Source: CALFCX01 sp964603025
GTDB taxonomy: Bacteria > Margulisbacteria > WOR-1 > JAKLHX01
NCBI GenBank assembly: GCA_964603025.1
Contig: CAZRTO010000002.1
Span: 1-52,487 of the forward strand
Reading direction: 5' to 3'
DNA: 52,487 bases
Made by a program: the position numbers and the translations under genes
In this document: positions 9,129 through 17,104 of the stretch, one piece after another
Position numbering within the stretch: position 1 is the stretch's first letter
Layout of the letters: each line of letters begins with the position of its first letter
Notes under the pieces: model-generated
Database searches by the model: none
Told to the model about the DNA's origin: nothing
Seen by the model: the letters and a program-made list of their open reading frames with translations, nothing else

Positions 9129-10241
9129 ATGAATATTAACAGGATCAATCCACCTTCAGGCAGACCTCCGGGTATCTTATTACTTGCTGACTCTCCGTCG
9201 CTTGGGATGAAGATGATGACGACTCCGGTGGTAAGGTGCCTGAAACAGGCTTGTCCGCAAAGCCGTATAGGAGTGCTTACAAGCGAAAGCGGGTCGGGCT
9301 TTTACAGGAACAGCCCTTATGGGCTGACAATCCATGAGGAGAGCGATGTTTCCTGGCTTTCCGCCGGAAGTACGGATAGTGCGCTCAAGAACATAAGGGC
9401 TGCCGGATACGATGTTGTCGTCTCGCTTCCGTTCCAGGAAGGCAAATACGCGGAGCTTGTCATAAATAATAGGATGCATTTTTCCGATAGTATAGGGTCG
9501 AACAGAATGCTGAGCGCCTTGCTTCTCAGGTATTCGGAAGACGTATTTGAGAGATACAAGTTCGACCATGATGTAGTAAGCCCATGCGGTATCGTAGAAC
9601 CCGAGGAGTATATGGGGAAGATCATGCTGCGATACGTTGAACCTCTGGGAATATATAACGCCGATATGAGACCCGAAGCCTGGTCTTCAGATAAGGACAC
9701 TGCCCTGATCGGTTCGATGTTTGAGGCAAACGGCATAGGGCAGGGCGATTATGTGGTTACTTTGAACCTGTCAGCGAACCAGATGCAAAATCAATGGCGT
9801 ATGCGGACGTTGGCCGAAACCGCGAGCATCATGAATTCATACTGGGCTAGATTGAGATTGAACGACACTTGCGGAAAGCTTGTGTTTCTAGCTAATTATT
9901 ACGCGCCTTCACAGAAAAAATTCTTTGACAGATTTATGGGCGCGCTTGGACAGCTGTCCGTCAGGCCTCCGGTCATAGGCATGCCGAACAACGGTCCCGG
10001 CGAATTGTCGGCGATCATAGGAAGAAGCTCCTATGTTGTGACCACTGAAACAGGGACAGCTCATATAGCGCAGGCACTGGATGTGCCGGCGACCGTGGTA
10101 TACGGGACCGAGGCGGTGGAAAAGGGCTGGATGCTTCCGGGATCCAGGGTCGTGCCTTTGGTTTCCGATATTTACCAAGCATCTCCGGACGATATAGCCA
10201 CCGGATCGCTGTTTGGGATCGCTCAATGGCGCACCAAATGA
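9129..10241 (+). CDS. Glycosyltransferase family 9 (heptosyltransferase-type)
   Basis: GT9 enzymes transfer heptose or related sugars to lipopolysaccharide cores or other acceptors at the inner membrane. Evidence is the GT-B fold pattern and the GT9 C-terminal nucleotide-sugar motif TTETGTAHIAQALDVPATV near residue 303. The N-terminal half is less typical (PSLGMKMMTTPVVRCLKQ replaces the common opening). A TATTAT box at 9112-9117 stands before the start, and only a weak ribosome-binding site is seen. No other LPS gene is adjacent, so the acceptor is unknown. Confidence 0.75.
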   Translation: MNINRINPPSGRPPGILLLADSPSLGMKMMTTPVVRCLKQACPQSRIGVLTSESGSGFYRNSPYGLTIHEESDVSWLSAGSTDSALKNIRAAGYDVVVSLPFQEGKYAELVINNRMHFSDSIGSNRMLSALLLRYSEDVFERYKFDHDVVSPCGIVEPEEYMGKIMLRYVEPLGIYNADMRPEAWSSDKDTALIGSMFEANGIGQGDYVVTLNLSANQMQNQWRMRTLAETASIMNSYWARLRLNDTCGKLVFLANYYAPSQKKFFDRFMGALGQLSVRPPVIGMPNNGPGELSAIIGRSSYVVTTETGTAHIAQALDVPATVVYGTEAVEKGWMLPGSRVVPLVSDIYQASPDDIATGSLFGIAQWRTK

Positions 10242-10250
10242 TGATAAAAT
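10242..10250 (+). promoter_or_regulatory. Extended -10 promoter, predicted leaderless
   Basis: TGaTAAAAT places the transcription start at about 10257, exactly the A of the ATG of the YchF-like gene. No Shine-Dalgarno is visible. Confidence 0.5.
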
Positions 10251-10256
10251 CATATT

Positions 10257-11282
10257 ATGAGAGTCGTCATCACAGGGAATCCTCAATCAGGCCAGCAGCA
10301 GCTCTTTAGCATTCTTACAGGAATAAGCCTGGATACAATAGGGCAGAAACCGCTCGAAGTTCACAAGGGGATATGCGACGTCAGAGACCCGAGGATAGTT
10401 CGGTTAAAAGAGCTCTACAAACCAAAAAAAACGACTTTTGCCAGGATCGAATATCTTCTTCTTCCGGATTTCAACCTCCAGGGACCGTCCAAAGCCGTTG
10501 TGCTCGGCGAGCTGAAGAATGCCGACGAGATCTGCTGGGTCTCACAAAGCGCAACCGCGAAGGAGGACATAGATAATTTCGTTTCGGAGATGGTGATCTC
10601 AGATCTTATGATCGTTGAAAAAAGGCTGGAAACAATAGAAAAAGACCAGAAAAAAAAGTTCGCTCAGGACAAGGAAAAAGAAAAGAACCTGATGCTGCGC
10701 TGCAAAAAGGTCCTGGAGGAAAACGCCCTTTTAAAAGGGCTCACGGTCAATCCCGAAGAGGAAATCCAGCTGCGTACTTATCAATTCCTGACGCTCAAGC
10801 CGGTGATCGCCGCCGTAAACCGCGAAGAAGAAAGCACGTCCGATAAAGAGCTTGAAAAGACCCTGAAGGAAAAGTACGGCATGGCCGCTGTTTTTATAAA
10901 CGCGACCCTCGAGGAAGAGATCAAGCAGATCCCGGAGAACGAGAGGGAAGAGTTCATGAAGGGGCTTGGCATAGACGAGCCGGCGACCGACAAGATGACG
11001 AGGATGGTGTTTTCCGGGCTTGGGCTGATATCCTTCTTTACCGTGGGCGAGGACGAAGTGCGGGCCTGGCCGGTAAGAAAAGGCTCAAGCGCTCCCGAAG
11101 CCGGCGGCGCGATACATTCCGATATAGCTAAAGGATTTGTCCGGGCCGAGATGTTCAAATATGACGACCTGATCGCCGAAGGTTCGGAAACAAAGTTAAA
11201 AGACACCGGCAGGTTCTATCTGAAAGGCCGCGATTATATAGTCGAAGACGCCGATATACTGAACTTCAGGTTCAATGTCTGA
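10257..11282 (+). CDS. YchF/Obg-family-like protein with degenerate nucleotide-binding motifs
   Basis: The layout is that of YchF, a ribosome-associated ATPase: N-terminal G domain, helical coiled-coil insert (about residues 105-165) and C-terminal TGS domain (LISFFTVGEDEVRAWPVRKGSSAPEAAG-like region near 255-341). VRDPRIVRLKELYKPKK matches the YchF segment after switch I. The P-loop, normally GxxxxGKS/T, reads GNPQSGQQQ at residues 7-15, so the Lys and Ser/Thr are both Gln. The DxxG (G3) motif is also gone (LLPDFNLQG). The NxxE base-recognition motif survives as NREE. Nucleotide binding or hydrolysis is therefore doubtful. Family assignment is firm, activity is not. Confidence 0.8.
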   Translation: MRVVITGNPQSGQQQLFSILTGISLDTIGQKPLEVHKGICDVRDPRIVRLKELYKPKKTTFARIEYLLLPDFNLQGPSKAVVLGELKNADEICWVSQSATAKEDIDNFVSEMVISDLMIVEKRLETIEKDQKKKFAQDKEKEKNLMLRCKKVLEENALLKGLTVNPEEEIQLRTYQFLTLKPVIAAVNREEESTSDKELEKTLKEKYGMAAVFINATLEEEIKQIPENEREEFMKGLGIDEPATDKMTRMVFSGLGLISFFTVGEDEVRAWPVRKGSSAPEAGGAIHSDIAKGFVRAEMFKYDDLIAEGSETKLKDTGRFYLKGRDYIVEDADILNFRFNV

Positions 11283-11290
11283 GCCGCGAG

Positions 11291-11719
11291 TCAGAACTCT
11301 TCCCATTTCAGAGTTTTTAAAGGCAGTTCGATATCTATCCTCTGGAAAGAATAGCCCCGGCTTTTCATGATATTGCCGCCGATAAAACCGATGCTGTAAA
11401 CACGGGTCTTGCCAGCTTCTCTGACCATTTTGTAGCCTCCGTCCCCGAACAAAAATATTTCGCCGGTCAAAACGCCAAGCAGGCGGGTTTTGTCATCCGT
11501 TGCGGGGATCATGTCCGTTGACCAGGCCGGGTCGTTTGCGATCATATTCTTGGCGTGTTCAAGTCCGGATCCGGCCAGATAAAAGACCTTTATTTCCGTG
11601 CTCTTTTCTCTAAGCAGCCTGATATTGTTGGCCGATTCCCTGCAGGAAGCCACCGCTCCGGCCAGCGCGAAGGAAACGGCCATGAGCACCGACAGAAGTA
11701 TATAAGCATTCCTTGCCAT
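11291..11719 (-). CDS. PilX-like minor pseudopilin/assembly protein
   Basis: This is the last of four overlapping minus-strand genes for type IV pilin-like proteins. It has an N-terminal hydrophobic helix (AYILLSVLMAVSFALAGAVA) and a Ser/Gly-poor globular tail containing HAKNMIANDPAW, as in PilX/GspK-like minor pilins. A classical G/FTLxE prepilin site is lacking. ATG 11719 forms a TGATG overlap with the upstream stop, so I prefer it to the upstream ATG at 11734. Role inferred mainly from context. Confidence 0.6.
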   Translation of the reverse strand: MARNAYILLSVLMAVSFALAGAVASCRESANNIRLLREKSTEIKVFYLAGSGLEHAKNMIANDPAWSTDMIPATDDKTRLLGVLTGEIFLFGDGGYKMVREAGKTRVYSIGFIGGNIMKSRGYSFQRIDIELPLKTLKWEEF

Positions 11720-12156
11720 CAGGCGTTCCTGCAAAAAACTTCAGAGGTCAGAGGCGTTCCTATTCCGGATGGTTTTATGGATAAGCGCACCAGTCCGCAC
11801 TCTGGATACAAAAATTCCGCGTATTCCAGCGCGCCGTCAGTGGTTATGAATTGGCCCGAAGCATTTTTGCTGCGTTTTATCTTCCCGGCGGTGAATTCGA
11901 AAATAAAGAGGTCAGATCCGGAGACCAGGATCAGCTTGGAAGCGGTCGAAGAAGGGCTTATCGCGTTAGCGGCGCGGACCTCTTTTGTAATTATTCCCAG
12001 TGTCGCGGAAGATTCCCTGATATTTTTTGAAAGTCCGGCAGACATATTCCCGGATCTCATCGCTCCTAAGGCAAAGACAAGCGTCGCTTGCAGTATCACG
12101 GATGAGATCATAGCCGCGGCTATCAGCTCTACCAAAGTAAAACCTTTTTTATTCAT
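11719..12156 (-). CDS. PilW-like prepilin (minor pseudopilin)
   Basis: It begins MNKKGFTLVELIAAAMISS, a textbook type III prepilin signal: a short positive leader, Gly-Phe cleavage site and Glu at +5 before a hydrophobic helix. A prepilin peptidase should cleave before Phe. The 145-residue protein fits minor pilins (PilW/GspJ-like) that prime pilus or type II secretion pseudopilus assembly. Its start overlaps the stop of the PilV-like gene and its stop overlaps the PilX-like start. Confidence 0.75.
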   Translation of the reverse strand: MNKKGFTLVELIAAAMISSVILQATLVFALGAMRSGNMSAGLSKNIRESSATLGIITKEVRAANAISPSSTASKLILVSGSDLFIFEFTAGKIKRSKNASGQFITTDGALEYAEFLYPECGLVRLSIKPSGIGTPLTSEVFCRNA

Positions 12157-12448
12157 GTTTTGACCTGATGGCGCGGATCTCGTATCCGTTCACCACTACA
12201 TGTAAGACTTTTGTGTCCTCGTCGGTTTGCACCACGGCCAGGCTTTCCGAGCTTGCCAGGTCTGCAAAAGCAGTTCCCATCGCTTTTTCCATGTAGCCTT
12301 GGGCGGCCCATATGTTGCCCGATATTTCAGCGCAGCGCGAAGATGCCCGGGAAGAGACCGATGATAAAGAACATATGTATACGCAGGCGGTGATAAGGAC
12401 CGCCGCCGCGGACAATGCCTCGATAATAGAAAACCCTTTTTTATTCAA
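12149..12448 (-). CDS. PilV/GspI-like prepilin (minor pseudopilin)
   Basis: A 99-residue protein starting MNKKGFSIIEALSAAAVL, again a prepilin leader with Gly-Phe and Glu at +5, followed by a short globular domain. The start is TTG at 12448, overlapping the stop of the GspH-like gene. Position and size match GspI/PilV in minor pilin operons. Confidence 0.72.
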   Translation of the reverse strand: MNKKGFSIIEALSAAAVLITACVYICSLSSVSSRASSRCAEISGNIWAAQGYMEKAMGTAFADLASSESLAVVQTDEDTKVLHVVVNGYEIRAIRSKHE

Positions 12449-12869
12449 TCCTTATTCTCCCGAAGGATGAGACAATGACCTTTTTTAAACTGCCGTAAGG
12501 CCCACGCAGGACGGCCGTACCGGAAAAGCCAGCGACCGGGAACCCGGAAGCCGCGAACCTGAAAGTGACCGGCGTGTCGAAATATATTCCTTCCGGAAGT
12601 AAAGTGGATCCTCTGTCCGATACCGTCCCGGAGGCAAGATCGCCCGCTTTGAATTGCAGGCCGTTCTTCTCAGCTTTGATCTCTGTCTGTGATGAGGATG
12701 TGACCGCTTTTTGCCTCATTGTCATAAGCGCGCCTGCTGTTCTGTATGCCGCAATGTCCAGGTTTAGCCGTTTTGCTGCTGTGCTGAAGCTGGGCGATAG
12801 TGAGATGAACGCGGCCGCGGTGATAGCCATGACAACGATCATTTCGACCAGTGTGAAGGCTTTTCTCAT
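12441..12869 (-). CDS. GspH/FimT-like prepilin (minor pseudopilin)
   Basis: First gene of the pseudopilin operon, 143 residues. MRKAFTLVEMIVVMAITAAA is a prepilin signal with Ala-Phe cleavage and Glu at +5. The C-terminal part is beta-rich, as in GspH/FimT. ATG 12869 puts the pilin signal at the N-terminus; the frame stays open to 12968 but that extension runs into a repeat element. A GspE/PilB-like ATPase that could serve this system is encoded at 27356-28456. Confidence 0.75.
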   Translation of the reverse strand: MRKAFTLVEMIVVMAITAAAFISLSPSFSTAAKRLNLDIAAYRTAGALMTMRQKAVTSSSQTEIKAEKNGLQFKAGDLASGTVSDRGSTLLPEGIYFDTPVTFRFAASGFPVAGFSGTAVLRGPYGSLKKVIVSSFGRIRIE

Positions 12870-12884
12870 TACGTCAGGTATGTA

Positions 12885-13023
12885 GCAATTTTCCCGCCGT
12901 TCACCCCCACACCAACCTCGGACATATATTTTTTTGTAAGGATGTCTTTCGCACGTGCAAAGGCCCATAGTTACCCGATGGTCTTATTTCGAGGTTGGTG
13001 TGGGGGTGTAGGATTTTTCAACA
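12885..13023 (-). repeat. About 140-bp intergenic element, copy 1, with 19-bp inverted repeat
   Basis: Read on the minus strand it begins TGTTGAAAAATCC and ends GAACGGCGGGAAAATTGC. Perfect 19-bp inverted arms, CACCCCCACACCAACCTCG at 12902-12920 and its complement at 12990-13008, lie just inside the ends. Both ends are shared with a second copy at 25070-25211, while the centre differs. The element begins about 1 nt after the aroE stop and ends 15 nt before the pseudopilin start codon. It looks like a miniature mobile element or a structured intergenic unit. Confidence 0.75.
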
Positions 13024-13024
13024 C

Positions 13025-13903
13025 TCAGAGGAGAAGTGACTTTTCGATGCCGAGAGCTTCCTGGGCGGCGGTCCACATGGTCTTTATATTCGGTACCTGT
13101 TCGGTAAACAGCTCAAATCCTGCGGCCCCCTGGCGGACGAGCATTCCAAGCCCGGTCACCGCTTTGGCCCCTTTTTTCGCGGCTATCTTTGCCAGTTTTG
13201 TGACTGGAGGATTGTAAACCAGGTCATAGACCACCTGTCCTTCCCTTATGGGGGGATGGTCCTTCAGCGGAGATCTTCCGATATCCGGGTGCATGCCAAC
13301 AGGGGTTGTGTTGACTATGCAGTCGCAGTTGATCATGAACTGTTTTAGCGAGTTTTCATCCGGGAGAGGGGATATCCTTGTGCTGAAAGAACTATTCAGT
13401 TTCTCGGCCAGTGCCGACGCTTTCGCCGCGTCTATTTCCGTTATCCCTATTTCAGAAGTTCCCTCTTTGCACAGGGCAACTGCCACGGCCTTGGCCGCCC
13501 CGCCGGCGCCGAGCAGCAGAACTTTTTTGCCTTTTGGATCGAACCCGGCATCCCTGGTCAGAGATTCTATAAAGCCGATGGAATCCGTGTTGTACCCTTT
13601 GAGCTTTCCGTTATCATTCTTGACCGCGTTCACCGCTCCGATCAGTGCCGCAGAATCGTCAATATAGTCCAGGTACTGCATAACGGCTTCCTTGTGCGGG
13701 ACTGTCACATTGAATCCGGCGGTGTCCGGGCCGCGCAGCTTGTCGACGGTTGCTTTGAGTTCTGAAGGGGAGGTCCTTAAGAGTTTGTACTCAAAATCCA
13801 ATCCCAGCTCTTTGTAAGCGGCATTATGCATCTGCGGCGAAACGCTGTGTTCGACCGGATCGCCAACCAAATAGACATATTTTGTGGAATGGTTATCGTC
13901 CAT
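13025..13903 (-). CDS. aroE: Shikimate 5-dehydrogenase
   Basis: It reduces 3-dehydroshikimate to shikimate with NADPH. The substrate-binding N-terminus shows VGDPVEHSVSPQMHNAAY and NVTVPHKEAVMQY (catalytic Lys in PHK). The Rossmann part has LLLGAGGAAKAVAVAL, and the C-terminus GMLVRQGAAGFELF. The 292-residue length is normal. The start codon follows a TGgTATACT box by only 10 nt with no Shine-Dalgarno. The gene is divergent from purE. Confidence 0.95.
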   Translation of the reverse strand: MDDNHSTKYVYLVGDPVEHSVSPQMHNAAYKELGLDFEYKLLRTSPSELKATVDKLRGPDTAGFNVTVPHKEAVMQYLDYIDDSAALIGAVNAVKNDNGKLKGYNTDSIGFIESLTRDAGFDPKGKKVLLLGAGGAAKAVAVALCKEGTSEIGITEIDAAKASALAEKLNSSFSTRISPLPDENSLKQFMINCDCIVNTTPVGMHPDIGRSPLKDHPPIREGQVVYDLVYNPPVTKLAKIAAKKGAKAVTGLGMLVRQGAAGFELFTEQVPNIKTMWTAAQEALGIEKSLLL

Positions 13904-13913
13904 TTACAGAGAA

Positions 13914-13922
13914 AGTATACCA
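13914..13922 (-). promoter_or_regulatory. Extended -10 promoter of aroE, predicted near-leaderless
   Basis: On the minus strand TGgTATACT predicts transcription from about 13907, four bases before the aroE ATG at 13903. No ribosome-binding site intervenes. Confidence 0.5.
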
Positions 13923-13956
13923 CGGGAAAGTTAATGGAATCCCGTATTCCTTTTCA

Positions 13957-13965
13957 TGCTATCAT
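13957..13965 (+). promoter_or_regulatory. Extended -10 promoter of purE
   Basis: TGcTATCAT predicts a start near 13972 and a 28-nt leader carrying the AAGGAG ribosome-binding site (13986-13991) of purE. Confidence 0.45.
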
Positions 13966-13999
13966 ATCCATAAACGCACCCGGTCAAGGAGAACTCTAT

Positions 14000-14464
14000 A
14001 TGAAAAACCCCAAGATCGCCGTGATAGTGGGCAGCACTTCCGATCTTCCAAAGATAGAAGCGGGCCTGGCCCTTCTGGACAAGTTCAGGATCAAAAAAGA
14101 AGTTATCGTGGCATCCGCCCACAGAACACCTGCTAAGGTCATGGCCATAGCCAAAACCGCGGACAAGAACTATGATCTCATAATAGCCGGCGCCGGAATG
14201 GCCGCGCACCTGCCTGGCGTGGTCGCTTCCTATACTATCCTGCCGGTGATAGGGATACCGATATCTTCCCAGGGACTCGGGGGTTTTGATTCCCTGTATT
14301 CGATAGTCCAGATGCCTCCCGGAGTGCCTGTCGCTACCGTGGCCGTTGACGGAGCAAAGAACGCTGCGGTGCTCGCGGCCCAGATACTGTCCCTCAAATA
14401 TCCGTACCTGAAAAAAGAGCTTAAGAAGATCAAGGACCAGCTTAAGAAAAAAGGGAAGATATAA
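14000..14464 (+). CDS. purE: N5-carboxyaminoimidazole ribonucleotide mutase PurE (class I)
   Basis: A purine pathway enzyme converting N5-CAIR to CAIR. GSTSDLPKIEAG and SAHRTP (catalytic His) are followed by AGAGMAAHLPGVVAS and PVIGIPI. SSQGLGGFDSLYSIVQMPPGVPV is a variant of the conserved loop. At 154 residues it is the usual class I size. ATG 14000 is chosen because AAGGAG at 13986-13991 precedes it and homology starts there, although the frame is open to 13826. No purK is adjacent. Confidence 0.93.
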   Translation: MKNPKIAVIVGSTSDLPKIEAGLALLDKFRIKKEVIVASAHRTPAKVMAIAKTADKNYDLIIAGAGMAAHLPGVVASYTILPVIGIPISSQGLGGFDSLYSIVQMPPGVPVATVAVDGAKNAAVLAAQILSLKYPYLKKELKKIKDQLKKKGKI

Positions 14465-14472
14465 CCGGGGCC

Positions 14473-15057
14473 ATGAACCTGAACTGGATCGATATTGTCG
14501 TTTCCGTGTTCCTGGTGCTGTCGATAGGCCGGGGGTTCCTGAGGGGCCTCATACGTTCGCTGTTCGATATAATATCCTTGTTCCTTGCCGTCATACTGGC
14601 TTTTTACTGGTATAAGTCCTTTGCCGGGTTTGCGGGGAGCTATGTCAGTATGCCCGATACGGTCCTGTATATAGCGAGCTTTGCGGCCATATGGGCCGCG
14701 GTATATTTCGCTTCTCTGTTGTTCGGAGGTTTTGTTCATAAACTTTTCGGGGGAGGACTTTTCGGACCGGCCAATTCTCTGGGAGGAGCGCTTTTGGGGG
14801 CCGTGAAAGGGCTGCTCATGCTGTGGGTGGCAGTATATTTTCTGGCGCTGGTGCCGCTTCCTGAAGGTTTAAAACGGGATATCCTGAGCGCTCCAACAGT
14901 TTCAGGGCTTATGCCCGTGGTAAGGCAGATGGGAGATTCTCTTTTCGGGATAGTTCCCGGAAGTCTGGACGACCTTAAGGGGCTGATGAGGGAAAAACCG
15001 GTGGCACCGGAGAAAAAGCCCCCTGCGGACGGAAAAAAAGGAGCCATTTCTATATGA
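14473..15057 (+). CDS. CvpA family membrane protein
   Basis: An inner-membrane protein of the CvpA/colicin V production family with about four hydrophobic helices and the opening LNWIDIVVSVFLVLSIGRGFLRG typical of the family. The 194 residues end in a charged, Pro/Lys-rich tail. The family role is poorly defined. The stop overlaps the apgM start (ATGA). Confidence 0.8.
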   Translation: MNLNWIDIVVSVFLVLSIGRGFLRGLIRSLFDIISLFLAVILAFYWYKSFAGFAGSYVSMPDTVLYIASFAAIWAAVYFASLLFGGFVHKLFGGGLFGPANSLGGALLGAVKGLLMLWVAVYFLALVPLPEGLKRDILSAPTVSGLMPVVRQMGDSLFGIVPGSLDDLKGLMREKPVAPEKKPPADGKKGAISI

Positions 15058-16244
15058 AATATATGATCCTTGTGGGCGATGGGATGCCGGATACACCGGT
15101 AAAAGAACTTGGCGGAAAAACCCCGCTGGAAGCCGCTGACACCCCGAACATGGACCTTGTCGCTTCTTCCGGGACCTGCGGCATGGCAGATTTTGTGCCG
15201 GATAATTTTCCTCCGGCTTCGGACGTCGCGAACTTAAGCATATTCGGGTATGACCCAAAAAAGTATTATACGGGACGCGGTCCTTTCGAAGCGGCAAGCA
15301 TGGGCGTTGAGCTTAAAGAAGGCGATGTGGCTTTCAGGTGCAATCTTGTCAACCTGGACGGGGATGTAATGGGGGACTACAGCGCGGGGCATATTTCCAC
15401 ATCGGAAGCCAAAAAGATAATAGCCGAACTCAATTCCAAACTGTCGGATGAGAGGATCCGTTTCTATCCGGGAGTAAGCTACCGGCATCTTTGTGTCATA
15501 AAAGAAGGGCCGAGGAAAGCGGTGTGCACTCCTCCTCACGACATCACAGGAAAGGGCATAAGCGCTTTTCTTCCCCGCGGATCAGGTGCCGGATCGCTTA
15601 AAGAGATCATGGAAAAAGCAGTTCCCCTGCTTGGTAAGTCCCCTGTCAACAAGAAGAGGGCGGCTGCCGGACAAAAGACAGCCAATTCCATCTGGCTCTG
15701 GGGGCAGGGTATCAAGCCGAGCATGCCGAACTACTCGCAAAAATTCGGACTGAGCGGCTCCGTGATAACTGCGGTCGATCTGATAAAAGGGATAGGGGTA
15801 TACGCCGGTCTTGATGTTATAAACGTTCCCGGGGCTACCGGATATTTGGACACCAACTACAAGGGCAAGGCGCAGTACGCGCTCAGATCCCTATCCGTCA
15901 AGGATTTTGTTTTTGTTCATGTCGAAGCGCCCGATGAGTGCGGACATAACGGCGATCTCAAAGGTAAGATCCGAGCGATCGAGGACTTTGACCGCTTGGT
16001 GGTCGGGACCGTGCTGTCCGGACTAAAGGATTTTCCCGCCTGGAGACTGATGGTAACTTCCGATCATGCGACCCCGCTTGCCATCCGCACTCATTCAAGG
16101 GGCGCGGTGCCGTTCGCGATAATGGGGACCGGGATACAAAAAGGAGCTATCAGATCGTTTTCCGAGAACGGCATCTCTCAGGCTCCTCTCAAGGTGCGCC
16201 GCGGTCATGAGCTGGTATCCAAATTCCTCAAGGAGGGGTTTTAG
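15054..16244 (+). CDS. apgM: Cofactor-independent phosphoglycerate mutase, archaeal (ApgM) type
   Basis: It interconverts 3- and 2-phosphoglycerate in glycolysis and gluconeogenesis using two metal ions. The alkaline-phosphatase-like core shows VGDGMPD, the nucleophile Ser56 in ASDVANLSIFGYDP, YYTGRGPFEAAS, and the metal-site blocks HVEAPDECGHNGD and VTSDHATP. The 396 residues match ApgM (about 400) rather than GpmI (about 510). Confidence 0.92.
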   Translation: MKYMILVGDGMPDTPVKELGGKTPLEAADTPNMDLVASSGTCGMADFVPDNFPPASDVANLSIFGYDPKKYYTGRGPFEAASMGVELKEGDVAFRCNLVNLDGDVMGDYSAGHISTSEAKKIIAELNSKLSDERIRFYPGVSYRHLCVIKEGPRKAVCTPPHDITGKGISAFLPRGSGAGSLKEIMEKAVPLLGKSPVNKKRAAAGQKTANSIWLWGQGIKPSMPNYSQKFGLSGSVITAVDLIKGIGVYAGLDVINVPGATGYLDTNYKGKAQYALRSLSVKDFVFVHVEAPDECGHNGDLKGKIRAIEDFDRLVVGTVLSGLKDFPAWRLMVTSDHATPLAIRTHSRGAVPFAIMGTGIQKGAIRSFSENGISQAPLKVRRGHELVSKFLKEGF

Positions 16245-16246
16245 CC

Positions 16247-17104
16247 ATGGAAACAATAGCGATAATCGGCATGGGGTTGATAGGCGGGTCCCTCGGCATG
16301 GCTGTCAAGAACAAGGGGCTGGCGAAAAAAGTCATAGGTGTCAGCAGAAATTCGGATCACCTCAAAGAAGCCCTTGCGAAAGAAGCGCTGGACGAATATA
16401 CGATCGATCCGTTGGAAGCCTCAAAGAACGCTGATCTGATATTCGTTTGCACTCCTATTTCGATGATCGTTCCGATGATAAAGACCGTGTCAGCGGTCGC
16501 GAAAAAGGGATGTATAATCACGGATGTCGGGTCGTCCAAGTCAGGCATCGTTAAGGAAGCCGAAAGCTCCGTTCCGGAAGGCATTTTTTTCGTGGGCGGA
16601 CATCCGATGGCCGGCAGCGAAGAGTCCGGGATAAAGGCCGCGACCAAATATCTTCTCGAAGGATCGAATTACATACTGACCAAGACCCCCAACACCCCCG
16701 CAGCGGCCCTGAAAGAGCTTTCATCTTTTATTGAGAAGCTCGATGTCGAGATATCCGTTCTGTCCCCGGAGTCCCATGATCTTGCCGTCGCCGCGATCAG
16801 CCATATGCCGCTTGCTGTTGCCGTATCTCTGGTGAACGCGGTCGGTTCGATGGGAAGGGACAGGGAGCTCAGTCTTAGACTGGCATCCTCGGGCTTCAGG
16901 GATACTACAAGGATCGCTTCCGGGAACGTGGAAATGGGAAGGGATATGTTCCTTACCAACCCGGGACCGGTGCTTGAGATGATCTCGTCGTTCAAGGCCT
17001 CCCTGGACAAGCTCGAAGAGCTTATCAGAAAAGGGGATGTTCCGGGTATTGCCGAAGAACTCAAAAGAGCAAAAGACCTCAGGGACGGAGTATATGGATC
17101 TTAA
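16247..17104 (+). CDS. tyrA: Prephenate dehydrogenase
   Basis: Oxidative decarboxylation of prephenate to 4-hydroxyphenylpyruvate for tyrosine synthesis. An N-terminal Rossmann GMGLIGGSLG motif (residues 8-17) is followed by TDVGSSK, GGHPMAGSEESGIKAA and a helical dimerisation half with SHMPLAVAVSLV. The 285 residues carry no chorismate mutase fusion. The stop lies 11 nt inside aroA. Confidence 0.93.
   Translation: METIAIIGMGLIGGSLGMAVKNKGLAKKVIGVSRNSDHLKEALAKEALDEYTIDPLEASKNADLIFVCTPISMIVPMIKTVSAVAKKGCIITDVGSSKSGIVKEAESSVPEGIFFVGGHPMAGSEESGIKAATKYLLEGSNYILTKTPNTPAAALKELSSFIEKLDVEISVLSPESHDLAVAAISHMPLAVAVSLVNAVGSMGRDRELSLRLASSGFRDTTRIASGNVEMGRDMFLTNPGPVLEMISSFKASLDKLEELIRKGDVPGIAEELKRAKDLRDGVYGS

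Noticed and set aside
12885..13023. Integron attC site
   Set aside because: The position after a stop codon and the inverted repeat recall attC, but the GTTRRRY/RYYYAAC core sites are not at the expected ends and no integron integrase is in the window.
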